A DNA stretch of 13,590 nucleotides, from contig JAURQA010000142.1 in the NCBI GenBank assembly GCA_030836345.1, positions 1 to 13,590 on the forward strand. Reading direction: 5' to 3'. Of the stretch, positions 7,391 through 13,590 are shown in pieces. The notes below the pieces were generated by a model. The model saw nothing but the letters and a program-made list of their open reading frames with translations. It was not told the origin of the DNA and made no database searches. The position numbers and the translations under genes are program-made. The stretch is from Bacteroidota bacterium (GTDB taxonomy: Bacteria; Bacteroidota; Bacteroidia; NS11-12g; UBA955). The first letter of the stretch is position 1; the number at the start of each line of letters is the position of its first letter.

Positions 7391-8434
7391 CTAATTTTCG
7401 TCATCAAAGAAGCATTTGTAGTAATGCTTTCCTTTCTCCTCATCGAAGCCACGTTCTATGTACTGGCGATTTCCGTGAACATAGATATGAAAATTCTTAT
7501 CTAATTTTATGACGGACTTAAATACCTTACTAAAGGTTTGAACTGCAGAATTATTGATAGGAAAATTGGGGGGTAGGTAATGCTCACTTTCAATTTCTTC
7601 ATTTTTAAATTGTCGGTATTTATCCCTCATTACTCCATTCTCAAAGATGGCTGCCTCAAATTTTTCCTCTTCAAATACGGGCTCTTGCTCAAAGTAATTT
7701 TGCGCCTTATCTAACATAGCCAATTGCTCTGGTCGTTCCATATCAAAGTCATCCAAGGCCTTTTTGGTCACAAAATCTTTAGTTACATTCATGATTTCTG
7801 AAGTAAATAAGAAATCGTCTTGGAAGGGAACAATATTTAAAAAATCATTGGCCCAAAATATGGCCTCCTTGGCGCGAGCGGTACGATCGATGGAGAGAAC
7901 CTTATATCCTTTTTCCTCTGCAGTGTTAATAATAAGAAATCCCTTATCTAAGTTGTCTGCATCTATGCCATGAAGGATTTGTGGGATATAATTTTCGTCC
8001 TCAATATCTAATTTTATAAAGGGTTTTCGGTTCTCGCATTTAAGAAAAGCGATTACCTCTACTTCTTCTTTTTCGTAACGCACGCCACTAAATCTCAAAC
8101 AGAAAAAATCGCCAGGTTTAATATTTTGGTGATTTCCACAATTGTATAAATGCTTGGCAATATTACCCGAGGCCTCCACCATATCTTCTCCATCAAAAAT
8201 GGCCTGAACGCAATTTCTAACAATATTTTCACTTGGTTTTCTGAAGGAGTAATATTGAACTTCGCTTAATAAGCGAGAGGTGATTTTTAACAAGCAAAAC
8301 TTGAGGGTATCGCTATCAATGGAGAGCTCCTCTTCACCCAATGTAAGCGGCCCACCATTATATGCGTTGCCAACATGGTGCAGCACTGCTTGCTCTATTT
8401 CTGCGTTATTAAATTCTAAAAAATTGGATTTCAT
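7391..8434 (-). CDS. 37-kDa nucleoid-associated protein family (YejK/NdpA-like)
   Basis: The 347-residue length and sequence pattern fit the NA37 family, whose E. coli member YejK is a nucleoid-associated protein. Features seen are an N-terminal segment with AVLHHVGN, a mid-region with RFSGVRYEKEEVEVIAFLKCENRKPFIKL, then HGIDADNLDKGFLIINT and KVLSIDRTARAKEAIFWANDFLNI, which I recognise as the conserved block of this family. The C-terminus ends in an aromatic and acidic stretch (HYYKCFFDDEN). Its role is probably DNA binding on the chromosome; a precise function is unknown even in model organisms. It starts 1 nt after the stop of the dehydrogenase gene, so it must be co-translated with it, which is an unexpected partner. 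The family assignment is from memory of the pattern, not an alignment. Confidence 0.78.
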   Translation of the reverse strand: MKSNFLEFNNAEIEQAVLHHVGNAYNGGPLTLGEEELSIDSDTLKFCLLKITSRLLSEVQYYSFRKPSENIVRNCVQAIFDGEDMVEASGNIAKHLYNCGNHQNIKPGDFFCLRFSGVRYEKEEVEVIAFLKCENRKPFIKLDIEDENYIPQILHGIDADNLDKGFLIINTAEEKGYKVLSIDRTARAKEAIFWANDFLNIVPFQDDFLFTSEIMNVTKDFVTKKALDDFDMERPEQLAMLDKAQNYFEQEPVFEEEKFEAAIFENGVMRDKYRQFKNEEIESEHYLPPNFPINNSAVQTFSKVFKSVIKLDKNFHIYVHGNRQYIERGFDEEKGKHYYKCFFDDEN

Positions 8435-8435
8435 A

Positions 8436-9674
8436 TTAATGCACTAAATCAGTTAAACTCATTTCCAAGGCCTTTCCGCTTAAACCGGTGGTTTTGGGGT
8501 TAAATTGGTGAAGCCTCATGATGCTGCCTCTAATAATTTGACTCACATCTTTAAAGATGGCTTCATCGGTTACTTGTGCGTCTTTCTTCATTAAGTATCC
8601 AAACACGCGAGCCATCCCACAATTTGCAATAAAATCTGGAATTACCGCGGTTACCTCATCGGCCAACTTAGAAATAGGCCCTTGAAATATCTCTTGATCT
8701 GCAAAAGGCACATTGGCTCCGCAGCTGATGACTTCAATTCCTGACTTTTGCATCTTTAAGACTTGCTCTTCTGTAATTAAGCGACTGGCGGCTCCTGGTA
8801 TAAATATCTCGGCAGGTAAATCCCAAATTTGCTCGTTCACCTCTTCAAACGAAATCATATTTGGGCTGCTTAGTTTGTTCCCTTTTCGGTTTATGAAAAG
8901 GGTTCTAATTTCCTCGTAACCCAATCCTTTTTTATTTATTATTCCTCCCTCTCTGTCAATAATACCCGTAATACGCACGCCGTATTTGGTTAGGTAAAAT
9001 GCCGCCGCCGCAGATACATTTCCCCATCCTTGAATAATAGCATATTTACCATTGGTAAACCCGCCATATACCTCATAGTAATGACGTACGGCCTCTGCCA
9101 CGCCCCAGCCTGTAATCATATCAGCTATGGTAAATTTGGCCTCCACATCGGGGCTCAATTCGGGATGTGTTATGGGCAATAAAACGCCTTCTTGCAGCCT
9201 AGAAATGGCCTTTAGTTTTTCTTCTCCTGTGTACTCTTTGCAGTGTCCGTTAACAACCCCCTCTTGCGGGTGAAGTAGGCCAAACTCTTGGGTTATTGGA
9301 ATTACTTCATGAATCTCATCGACATTTAGGTCGCCACCCGTTCCATAATAGTGCTTAAGAATAGGTAAAACGGCCTGGTACCATCGTTTGAGAACATTCT
9401 CCTTTTCTGGATGATTGGGGTCAAAATCAATGCCCGATTTTGCTCCACCTATAGGTGGTCCCGCTACGGTAAATTTCACCTCCATGGTTTTGGCCAAGGA
9501 TTCCACTTCGTGTCGGTTTAATCCTTTTCGCATGCGTGTGCCACCGCCAGCTGCTCCATTGCGTAAAGAGTTTATCACGATCCATCCTTTGGCATCTGTC
9601 TCAGTATCGTTCCACTCAAAAACGATTTCGGGTTTTTTCCCCTCAAACTTCTCTACTAATTTCTTTAGGCTCAT
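8436..9674 (-). CDS. Glu/Leu/Phe/Val dehydrogenase family enzyme
   Basis: This enzyme oxidatively deaminates an amino acid to the 2-oxo acid and ammonia with NAD(P)+, or the reverse, in the cytoplasm. In the 412-residue product the N-terminal catalytic domain has GAAGGGTRMR at 40-49, Lys67, the catalytic Lys79 in PPIGGAKSGID, and Asp115 in GTGGDLNVDE. A Rossmann domain follows, with the dinucleotide loop QGWGNVSAAA near 215-224 and an acidic residue (Asp240) at the end of the second strand, which often favours NAD. PDFIANCGM near the C-terminal part is also typical. The length fits the glutamate dehydrogenase size class more than the shorter leucine dehydrogenases, but substrate specificity cannot be decided by eye. 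It is the middle gene of a three-gene operon, with gaps of 1 nt on both sides. Confidence 0.9.
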   Translation of the reverse strand: MSLKKLVEKFEGKKPEIVFEWNDTETDAKGWIVINSLRNGAAGGGTRMRKGLNRHEVESLAKTMEVKFTVAGPPIGGAKSGIDFDPNHPEKENVLKRWYQAVLPILKHYYGTGGDLNVDEIHEVIPITQEFGLLHPQEGVVNGHCKEYTGEEKLKAISRLQEGVLLPITHPELSPDVEAKFTIADMITGWGVAEAVRHYYEVYGGFTNGKYAIIQGWGNVSAAAAFYLTKYGVRITGIIDREGGIINKKGLGYEEIRTLFINRKGNKLSSPNMISFEEVNEQIWDLPAEIFIPGAASRLITEEQVLKMQKSGIEVISCGANVPFADQEIFQGPISKLADEVTAVIPDFIANCGMARVFGYLMKKDAQVTDEAIFKDVSQIIRGSIMRLHQFNPKTTGLSGKALEMSLTDLVH

Positions 9675-9675
9675 G

Positions 9676-10758
9676 TTACTTTATTTTTGAAAAATCACCA
9701 TCTAATGATCCTGCTATTTGAGATGCAGAGGCTCCGGTTTGATGATGGTCTATATTGCTTTGATTTTTAATACGCATAGCCCCTAACAATGCAAAAAATT
9801 GGGCTTCTTTATAATTGACAATATTTTCTTCGGGTATTACAAAACTGGCATCACTCTCTTGGGTGATGAATTCCATTAAAATTTTATTAAATACACCTCC
9901 CCCAGTGACTAAAACCTTTTTTCCTTCGCCATTATTGCCAAAACTTTGGTCTAGTGCTCGAGCTATTTGAAAGGAAATGTGAACCACCAAGGTTTTCATT
10001 CGATCGGCAACGTCGGTTTTTTCAAAGTCGCGTACAATATGCCAAAAATTCTTATTGATCCATTCACGTCCCAGGGATTTTGATCCGGTTTTATGGTAAT
10101 AGTCAATTTGATTCAATCGTTCCAAAAGGGTAAAATCAATTTGTCCTTCGGATGCGATGGAACCATAGGCGTCGTATTTTAAATTCCTTTCTCTGGCCAA
10201 TCGATTTAAGACAATATTACAAGGCCCAATGTCCCAAGCACTTCTTTGCCCATCTATTTTTGCAGAGATATTGCAAAATCCACCTAGGTTTAAGCAGGCA
10301 TCATACTCCGCATAGAGCAGCTCATCGCCTTTGCCAGCCAGGGGGGCTCCTTGACCTCCTTTAGCTACATCGGCTCGTCTAAAATTGCTAACCACGGGTA
10401 AATTTGCTACCGCGCTTAAGGTGGCTCCATCGCCCACTTGGCCGGTTAGCCATCCTTCAGGATCATGAAATATGGTATGTCCATGCGAGGCAATTAAATC
10501 GGCTTCTACGCCTTGTTCCTCTGAGAATTGCCTTACCAATTCGCCCAAATACCGTCCATAAAATACATCCGTGCGGGCATAAGTAGAACTGTTTTGATAC
10601 TTTAGCTGGCTCAATCTCACCCTCCATTTTTCCTCCATGGGATAGGTTTTGCTAGATATGATTTCTGCAGTCCATTGTCCATTATTTTCTTGAATATCAC
10701 ATAGCGAAAGGTCGGTTCCATCCATGCTTGTTCCACTCATTATTCCTATAACTTTCAT
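9676..10758 (-). CDS. anmK: Anhydro-N-acetylmuramic acid kinase
   Basis: AnmK cleaves and phosphorylates 1,6-anhydro-N-acetylmuramic acid, released from peptidoglycan during wall turnover, to MurNAc-6-phosphate, which then feeds amino-sugar recycling. The 360-residue protein opens MKVIGIMSGTSMDGTDLSLC, carrying the diagnostic phosphate-binding motif GTSMDGTD at 9-16. Further family motifs are SHGHTIFH at 91-98, GQVGDGATLS near 106, FRRADVAKGGQGAPL near 126-140, and WDIGPCN near 175-181, where Asp176 is the probable catalytic base. GGGVFNK near the C-terminus closes the ATP site. It is the first gene of the tight operon with the dehydrogenase and the nucleoid-associated protein, and is divergent from menE. 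A full bacteroidete promoter pattern precedes it. Confidence 0.95.
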   Translation of the reverse strand: MKVIGIMSGTSMDGTDLSLCDIQENNGQWTAEIISSKTYPMEEKWRVRLSQLKYQNSSTYARTDVFYGRYLGELVRQFSEEQGVEADLIASHGHTIFHDPEGWLTGQVGDGATLSAVANLPVVSNFRRADVAKGGQGAPLAGKGDELLYAEYDACLNLGGFCNISAKIDGQRSAWDIGPCNIVLNRLARERNLKYDAYGSIASEGQIDFTLLERLNQIDYYHKTGSKSLGREWINKNFWHIVRDFEKTDVADRMKTLVVHISFQIARALDQSFGNNGEGKKVLVTGGGVFNKILMEFITQESDASFVIPEENIVNYKEAQFFALLGAMRIKNQSNIDHHQTGASASQIAGSLDGDFSKIK

Positions 10759-10785
10759 GCCTATTTGGGGTTATATAATCGCCCT

Positions 10786-10818
10786 CAAAGGTAGTTTATT
10801 TCATAAGTTTTTTACCAA
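10786..10818 (-). promoter_or_regulatory. Candidate promoter of the anmK operon
   Basis: On the minus strand TTG (complement of 10816-10818) is followed after 22 nt by TACCTTTG (complement of 10786-10793), a perfect TAnnTTTG. It ends 27 nt before the anmK start codon. Spacing is at the long end of what is reported for Flavobacteriia. Confidence 0.5.
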
Positions 10819-10844
10819 CTTAGGCAATAAACATCTGCAATTCT

Positions 10845-10852
10845 TACCTTTG
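10845..10852 (+). promoter_or_regulatory. Candidate -7 promoter element of menE
   Basis: TACCTTTG on the plus strand matches the Bacteroidota -7 consensus fully and is the same octamer as the anmK -7 box on the other strand. It is placed so that the transcript would begin near 10860 and carry the AGGAGG sequence in its leader. No clear TTG is seen upstream at the usual distance. Confidence 0.42.
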
Positions 10853-10885
10853 ACCTCAGATCAATGAGGCGCTTGGACTTTTCAT

Positions 10886-10891
10886 AGGAGG
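10886..10891 (+). promoter_or_regulatory. Perfect Shine-Dalgarno sequence pointing to an ATG at 10900
   Basis: AGGAGG is followed after 8 nt by the ATG at 10900-10902. Such strong ribosome binding sites are uncommon in Bacteroidota, and I saw none this good at the other starts I examined here. It marks 10900, not the in-frame menE ATG at 10931, as the likely initiation site, although the two are in different frames. Confidence 0.65.
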
Positions 10892-10899
10892 ACTGTTTT

Positions 10900-10950
10900 A
10901 TGGGCCTGCATTGGCATAGATATACTTTGGATGAACGAGGCTACTTTTAA
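10900..10950 (+). other. Short reading frame before menE: probable out-of-frame N-terminus of MenE or leader peptide
   Basis: From the ATG at 10900 sixteen codons read MGLHWHRYTLDERGYF and stop at TAA 10948-10950. The stop is formed by the run TTTTAAAAAA at 10944-10953. Removing one base from that run joins the frame to MenE as ...ERGYFKKDWEQGVERF..., giving a continuous protein from the strong ribosome site. The frame overlaps the first ATG of the menE frame by 20 nt. Explanations are a sequencing or assembly error in the homopolymer run, a real frameshift mutation, transcript slippage, or a translationally coupled leader peptide. Confidence 0.55.
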
Positions 10951-11872
10951 AAAAGATTGGGAACAGGGGGTAGAACGCTTTTTGCTGCAAACGTCTGGAA
11001 GTACCGGCGCTCCAAAGACGATTGCTTTGGAACGGGCTAAGCTTATTTGGAGTGCGGAGCAAACATTAACATTCTTGCCTTCTAAACCAAAGCGCATGTA
11101 TGTGTGCTTGCCTACGTATAAAGTTGGCGGATTTATGCAAATGGTGCGAGCTTTGGTTTGGAATATACCGCTCTGCATAAAAACGCCAGAGGCGAAACCT
11201 GTTTTGGATATGGATGTAAAGGAGGCCTGTATATCACTTACACCGCACCAGTTATATCATTGCCTTCAGTCGGAGAAAACGATGCATGCACTGAGCCAAG
11301 CGCATAGTATTTTAATAGGGGGTGGAAGCCTTGGTTTTGAGGTGCCTGATGTGATTAGCTCCAAACTGTTTCATACATATGGAATGACTGAAACCTATAG
11401 CCATATCGCGTATCGCAGTTTAGATTCGGATTATTTTTACCCTATTCCAACAGTAGATTTGGATGTAAATGAGGAATCTTGTTTGAAGATAAAATGTGCT
11501 TTAACAGATGGAAAATGGCTGCAGACTACGGATGTGGTGGCATTTGAGAATGGAGGATTTAAGATTTTGGGTCGCAATGACCATGTGATTAATTCTGGAG
11601 GATTAAAATTGTACCCAGAAGAAATGGAAGCGGAGATTTTAGCCGAAAACCCACATGCGTTTCATTCTTTTTTTATTGGTTCTATTAAAGATTCTGTGCT
11701 GGGAGAAAAGGGAGTTTTAGTAAAGAAGAGAGGTCTAGAATTAAGCCTAAGCCCTTCTTCAACTCTAAAATACATAAAAGTAACGGTGGAGGTAGATTGT
11801 TTACTGTTTACGGCTACAGAAAAGATAGACCGAAGGCGAAGCATGAAAGAAGCGGGCCTGGATTTGGCATAA
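10931..11872 (+). CDS. menE: o-Succinylbenzoate-CoA ligase (AMP-forming), menaquinone synthesis
   Basis: MenE activates o-succinylbenzoate with ATP and joins it to CoA, a cytoplasmic step of menaquinone synthesis. The 313-residue open frame shows the adenylate-forming enzyme motifs in order: the phosphate loop QTSGSTGAPK at 20-29, HTYGMTET at 148-155, the hinge region GRNDHVINSGGLKLYPEE at 214-231, and the C-terminal catalytic Lys298 in TEKIDR. The missing large N-terminal domain of ordinary acyl-CoA ligases fits the compact MenE form of Bacteroidota, and INSGGLKLYP is typical of it. Homologues usually have a few dozen residues before the phosphate loop; here only 20 remain, and 10 more can be recovered in another frame from the ATG at 10900 (see that entry). 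The gene is divergent from anmK, and no other men gene is in the window. Confidence 0.82.
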   Translation: MNEATFKKDWEQGVERFLLQTSGSTGAPKTIALERAKLIWSAEQTLTFLPSKPKRMYVCLPTYKVGGFMQMVRALVWNIPLCIKTPEAKPVLDMDVKEACISLTPHQLYHCLQSEKTMHALSQAHSILIGGGSLGFEVPDVISSKLFHTYGMTETYSHIAYRSLDSDYFYPIPTVDLDVNEESCLKIKCALTDGKWLQTTDVVAFENGGFKILGRNDHVINSGGLKLYPEEMEAEILAENPHAFHSFFIGSIKDSVLGEKGVLVKKRGLELSLSPSSTLKYIKVTVEVDCLLFTATEKIDRRRSMKEAGLDLA

Positions 11873-12444
11873 GCCAAGGCTTGAAGTAAAGGAATGTCCC
11901 GATTTTCCTATTTTAACGAAACACGGATATCTCACCGCGCGCAACGTAAATCTCTTCTTTGCCATCCAATAAGTATTGGTTAATAACCATGATGTATATA
12001 TAAACTCCCTGTTGAACATCAGATCCCATAAAGGTGGCAACCCAACCGGTTTTATCGGAGTATGTTTTTTAGCCGTAGGCGTTGTAAATTTTCAACAAAA
12101 GTAATTGCGGCATCCGTTATGCTCAATTCTATGATAATGTTGCTAAATGCCTTGCTTCTAATGAGATTATTGGCTGCCTTAGTAGTTGTTTTGGTCTGAA
12201 ATGAAAAGTGTGTCTTGCCTGAAATTGGGTGATTACGACGCAATACTTCTGTCCTTTTCGAATAGTCTAAAAATTGTTGAATGTTGAAGGTGCAGAGATG
12301 TTTGTCTAAACGATTTAGTATAGCTTATAAATTACCGATAACTAAAATTTAGAGATGTTGAGGTGAAGGGTGTAGCCTTAAATATTTTATGTGGAGTTCT
12401 AACTGTTTCTTTTATGCAATAAAAAGGGAGGCAAGGATTAAGAT
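11873..12444. other. Gene-poor region between menE and blh
   Basis: No intact gene with a credible start is seen in these 572 bases. The left third contains the decayed sorting-domain relic described separately. A minus-strand frame is open from 12324 down to 12052 (90 residues then a stop), but it has no ATG, no recognised motif and a shifted frame relative to the relic, so it is not called a gene. No convincing terminator (stem plus T-run) follows either menE or blh. TTGGC-ATAA-GCCAA across the menE stop codon is a small hairpin without a T-run. Confidence 0.6.
11913..12092 (-). pseudogene. Relic of a T9SS type-B (gliding-motility-associated) C-terminal sorting domain
   Basis: The minus strand encodes KIYNAYG, an in-frame stop TAA (complement of 12069-12071), then 51 more residues ending in R and a stop at 11913. 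The pieces match the layout of the CHU_C/type-B sorting domain, whose usual pattern is I-[FY]-N-R-W-G, then W-x-G, then G-x-Y-x-Y, and a final strand ending in R. Here they read KIYNAYG, TGWVATFMG, QQGVYIYIMVI, and GEISVFR right at the end. The upstream part (the usual FTPNGDGxND segment and any protein body) is absent: that frame stops again just above 12120. It is therefore the decayed tail of a lost secreted or adhesin-like protein. A short live gene cannot be fully excluded, but no start precedes it. Confidence 0.6.
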
Positions 12445-13350
12445 TTAAACTTTCCTTTGGTAGAAAATATGCATCACTATTGCATGAGGCAAGGTAATTA
12501 CTGAGATTATTATTAGGGATGTTAAGGGCACGGACAAAGGGATAATTTCTTTATATGATAACCATAAAATGAAAATGGTAGAAAAAATGCTCAGGAGGGT
12601 ATGTGGCATTAATAATTTTAGGAAATGGAGTAAACTAAAGGTTGAATCTTCGCTTTTGAAATAGTTGAATTCTTGACTCATGACTCGTATAGAGTGCAAT
12701 ACCACAAAATAAAGAGTAAAGCCTATGATAAAGGGAAAGAGATAAAAGGTTAGGTGAATGAGAGCTATTAAAAATATTTCGGAGGTAAACCGGCTCCAAA
12801 TCATTTGTTTACTTGCCATTAAATAGGTTAGTATACCGGCATTCAAAAGGTTGAATAGAATAAACGAATTTCGAATATAATGGTGTTTATAAATGCTTTG
12901 AAACGAAACGGTATCATCGAAAAATGCGGTGAAGTTATTGAGCTCATTTGCATTGTAAAAAATAAGGTTTACGAGGAGTGTTAAGCCCCAAATGATAAAA
13001 AGTATGTTTGAGTAGATGGTCTTTTTTGTTTTAAGATCTTCAAATTGGGATTGTCCAAAATGAAATGCGGAAAGCACCAAAAAAAAGAGGAAGCTCCACA
13101 TGGGTTGATACAACCAAAATATCAAGAAAAGTAATATGAGGGAAAGGTATAAGGTATAAAACTTGAGTTGGGACATCTTACGCTTCTTAAAAAAGAGTAT
13201 ATGATCTATTGCACCATGAGGGATCCCAAACAGTAAAATAAAAATAGAAGAATACAGAATTTGTTGCTCTAACTCAATCCCACTAAATGCTTGATAAATA
13301 AAGAACAAGGCATATAAGCAAATCAGGAATATGAAAGTGAATAAATTCAT
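12445..13350 (-). CDS. blh: Brp/Blh family beta-carotene 15,15'-dioxygenase
   Basis: Blh is an integral membrane enzyme that cleaves beta-carotene symmetrically to give two molecules of retinal, the chromophore of rhodopsins. The 301-residue protein is very hydrophobic, with about seven or eight membrane segments, and carries the conserved histidines thought to bind the catalytic iron: GIPHGAIDH (His45, His50), AFHFGQSQ (His97), VVLHSIRV (His219) and LPHAIVMH (His289, His294) close to the C-terminus. The length is usual for the family. The start is the only ATG before the first membrane segment. It lies just downstream of the proteorhodopsin gene in the same direction, the classical arrangement in marine Bacteroidota. 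The ATG is only 5 nt beyond the T-run of a strong terminator, and no Shine-Dalgarno sequence is seen, so expression probably depends on readthrough. Confidence 0.93.
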   Translation of the reverse strand: MNLFTFIFLICLYALFFIYQAFSGIELEQQILYSSIFILLFGIPHGAIDHILFFKKRKMSQLKFYTLYLSLILLFLIFWLYQPMWSFLFFLVLSAFHFGQSQFEDLKTKKTIYSNILFIIWGLTLLVNLIFYNANELNNFTAFFDDTVSFQSIYKHHYIRNSFILFNLLNAGILTYLMASKQMIWSRFTSEIFLIALIHLTFYLFPFIIGFTLYFVVLHSIRVMSQEFNYFKSEDSTFSLLHFLKLLMPHTLLSIFSTIFILWLSYKEIIPLSVPLTSLIIISVITLPHAIVMHIFYQRKV

Positions 13351-13355
13351 GGGCT

Positions 13356-13391
13356 AAAAAAAAATACAAGCCAATTTCTTGGCTTGTATTT
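13356..13391 (-). terminator. Strong intrinsic terminator after the proteorhodopsin gene
   Basis: A perfect 13-bp inverted repeat, AAATACAAGCCAA (13362-13374) and TTGGCTTGTATTT (13379-13391), encloses a 4-nt loop. Read on the minus strand, the stem is followed by a T-run (complement of the nine A at 13356-13364, three of them within the stem). It starts 19 nt after the opsin stop codon and ends 5 nt before the blh ATG. Confidence 0.9.
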
Positions 13392-13410
13392 CTGTAAAAC
13401 AATTGAATGA

Positions 13411-13590
13411 TTATTTTTTAGAACTTATAGCAATATTATATACTACAAGACCAAAACCAATTTTGTTGATAGCATCAGCAATGTTGTACCATAAGTCAAC
13501 ATCTTTAGATTCCATAATCCCGTTTAACCATCCACCTGGCATACACATGTAACCAATTGGATAGATAGCCCATCCAACTAATACAAACCA
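13411..13590 (-). CDS. Proteorhodopsin (C-terminal part, cut by window edge)
   Basis: Proteorhodopsin is a seven-helix membrane protein that uses light, via retinal bound to a lysine, to pump ions, usually protons, out of the cell. Only the last 59 residues are in the window. They contain helix F features (GWAIYPIGYM) and helix G with DLWYNIADAINKIGFGLVVYN. The lysine of DAINK (residue 43 of this fragment, codon complementary to 13462-13464) is the retinal Schiff-base lysine. The protein ends ISSKK. The DAINK context resembles flavobacterial proton-pumping proteorhodopsins more than the sodium-pumping type, but the decisive helix C motif (DTE versus NDQ) and the colour-tuning residue lie outside the window. 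The downstream blh gene supplies the chromophore. Confidence 0.93.
   Translation of the reverse strand, partial: WFVLVGWAIYPIGYMCMPGGWLNGIMESKDVDLWYNIADAINKIGFGLVVYNIAISSKK

Noticed and set aside
11801..12040. Minus-strand 79-codon frame across the menE end
   Set aside because: It overlaps the menE C-terminus, shows no motif, and lies in a different frame from the sorting-domain relic.

Overview
The window looks like a piece of a chromosome from a marine, AT-rich member of the Bacteroidota, most likely of the Flavobacteriales. Four things point there: a proteorhodopsin gene followed by a Brp/Blh carotene-cleavage gene, type IX secretion (T9SS) sorting-domain sequences, the bacteroidete promoter element TAnnTTTG at several gene starts, and protein families of typical bacteroidete form. 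This is recognition by eye; no database was searched. No tRNA, rRNA, CRISPR array, insertion sequence or phage gene was seen.

Layout. (1) Positions 1-6113 hold five genes on the minus strand. In transcription order they are a secreted M49-like zinc peptidase, the tail-specific protease Prc, a lipoprotein glutathione peroxidase, a secreted propeller-like protein with a T9SS sorting domain, and the start of the pyruvate dehydrogenase E1 beta gene, cut by the window edge. The first three are closely spaced and look like an envelope maintenance and oxidative-stress group. (2) A single plus-strand acyltransferase-like gene (6350-7324) diverges from them. (3) Positions 7391-10758 hold a very tight minus-strand operon with 1-nt gaps: anmK (muropeptide recycling), a Glu/Leu/Phe/Val-type dehydrogenase, and a 37-kDa nucleoid-associated protein homologue. 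(4) Diverging from anmK is menE (menaquinone synthesis) on the plus strand. Its natural start appears to lie in another reading frame, behind a perfect Shine-Dalgarno sequence. (5) Positions 11873-12444 carry no intact gene but include a decayed T9SS type-B sorting domain. (6) The right end (12445-13590, minus strand) is the light-energy module: the C-terminus of a proteorhodopsin, a strong intrinsic terminator, then blh, whose product makes retinal from beta-carotene.

How the genes work together. Rhodopsin and Blh form one functional pair, opsin and chromophore supply. The terminator between them suggests the opsin is made in large excess over the enzyme. MenE and pyruvate dehydrogenase are core respiratory functions. 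The anmK operon mixes cell-wall recycling, amino-acid nitrogen metabolism and a nucleoid protein. The points most worth checking are the menE reading-frame break, the terminator between opsin and blh, the sorting-domain relic, and the HExxH spacing of the M49-like peptidase. I found no convincing sign of an entirely new system.
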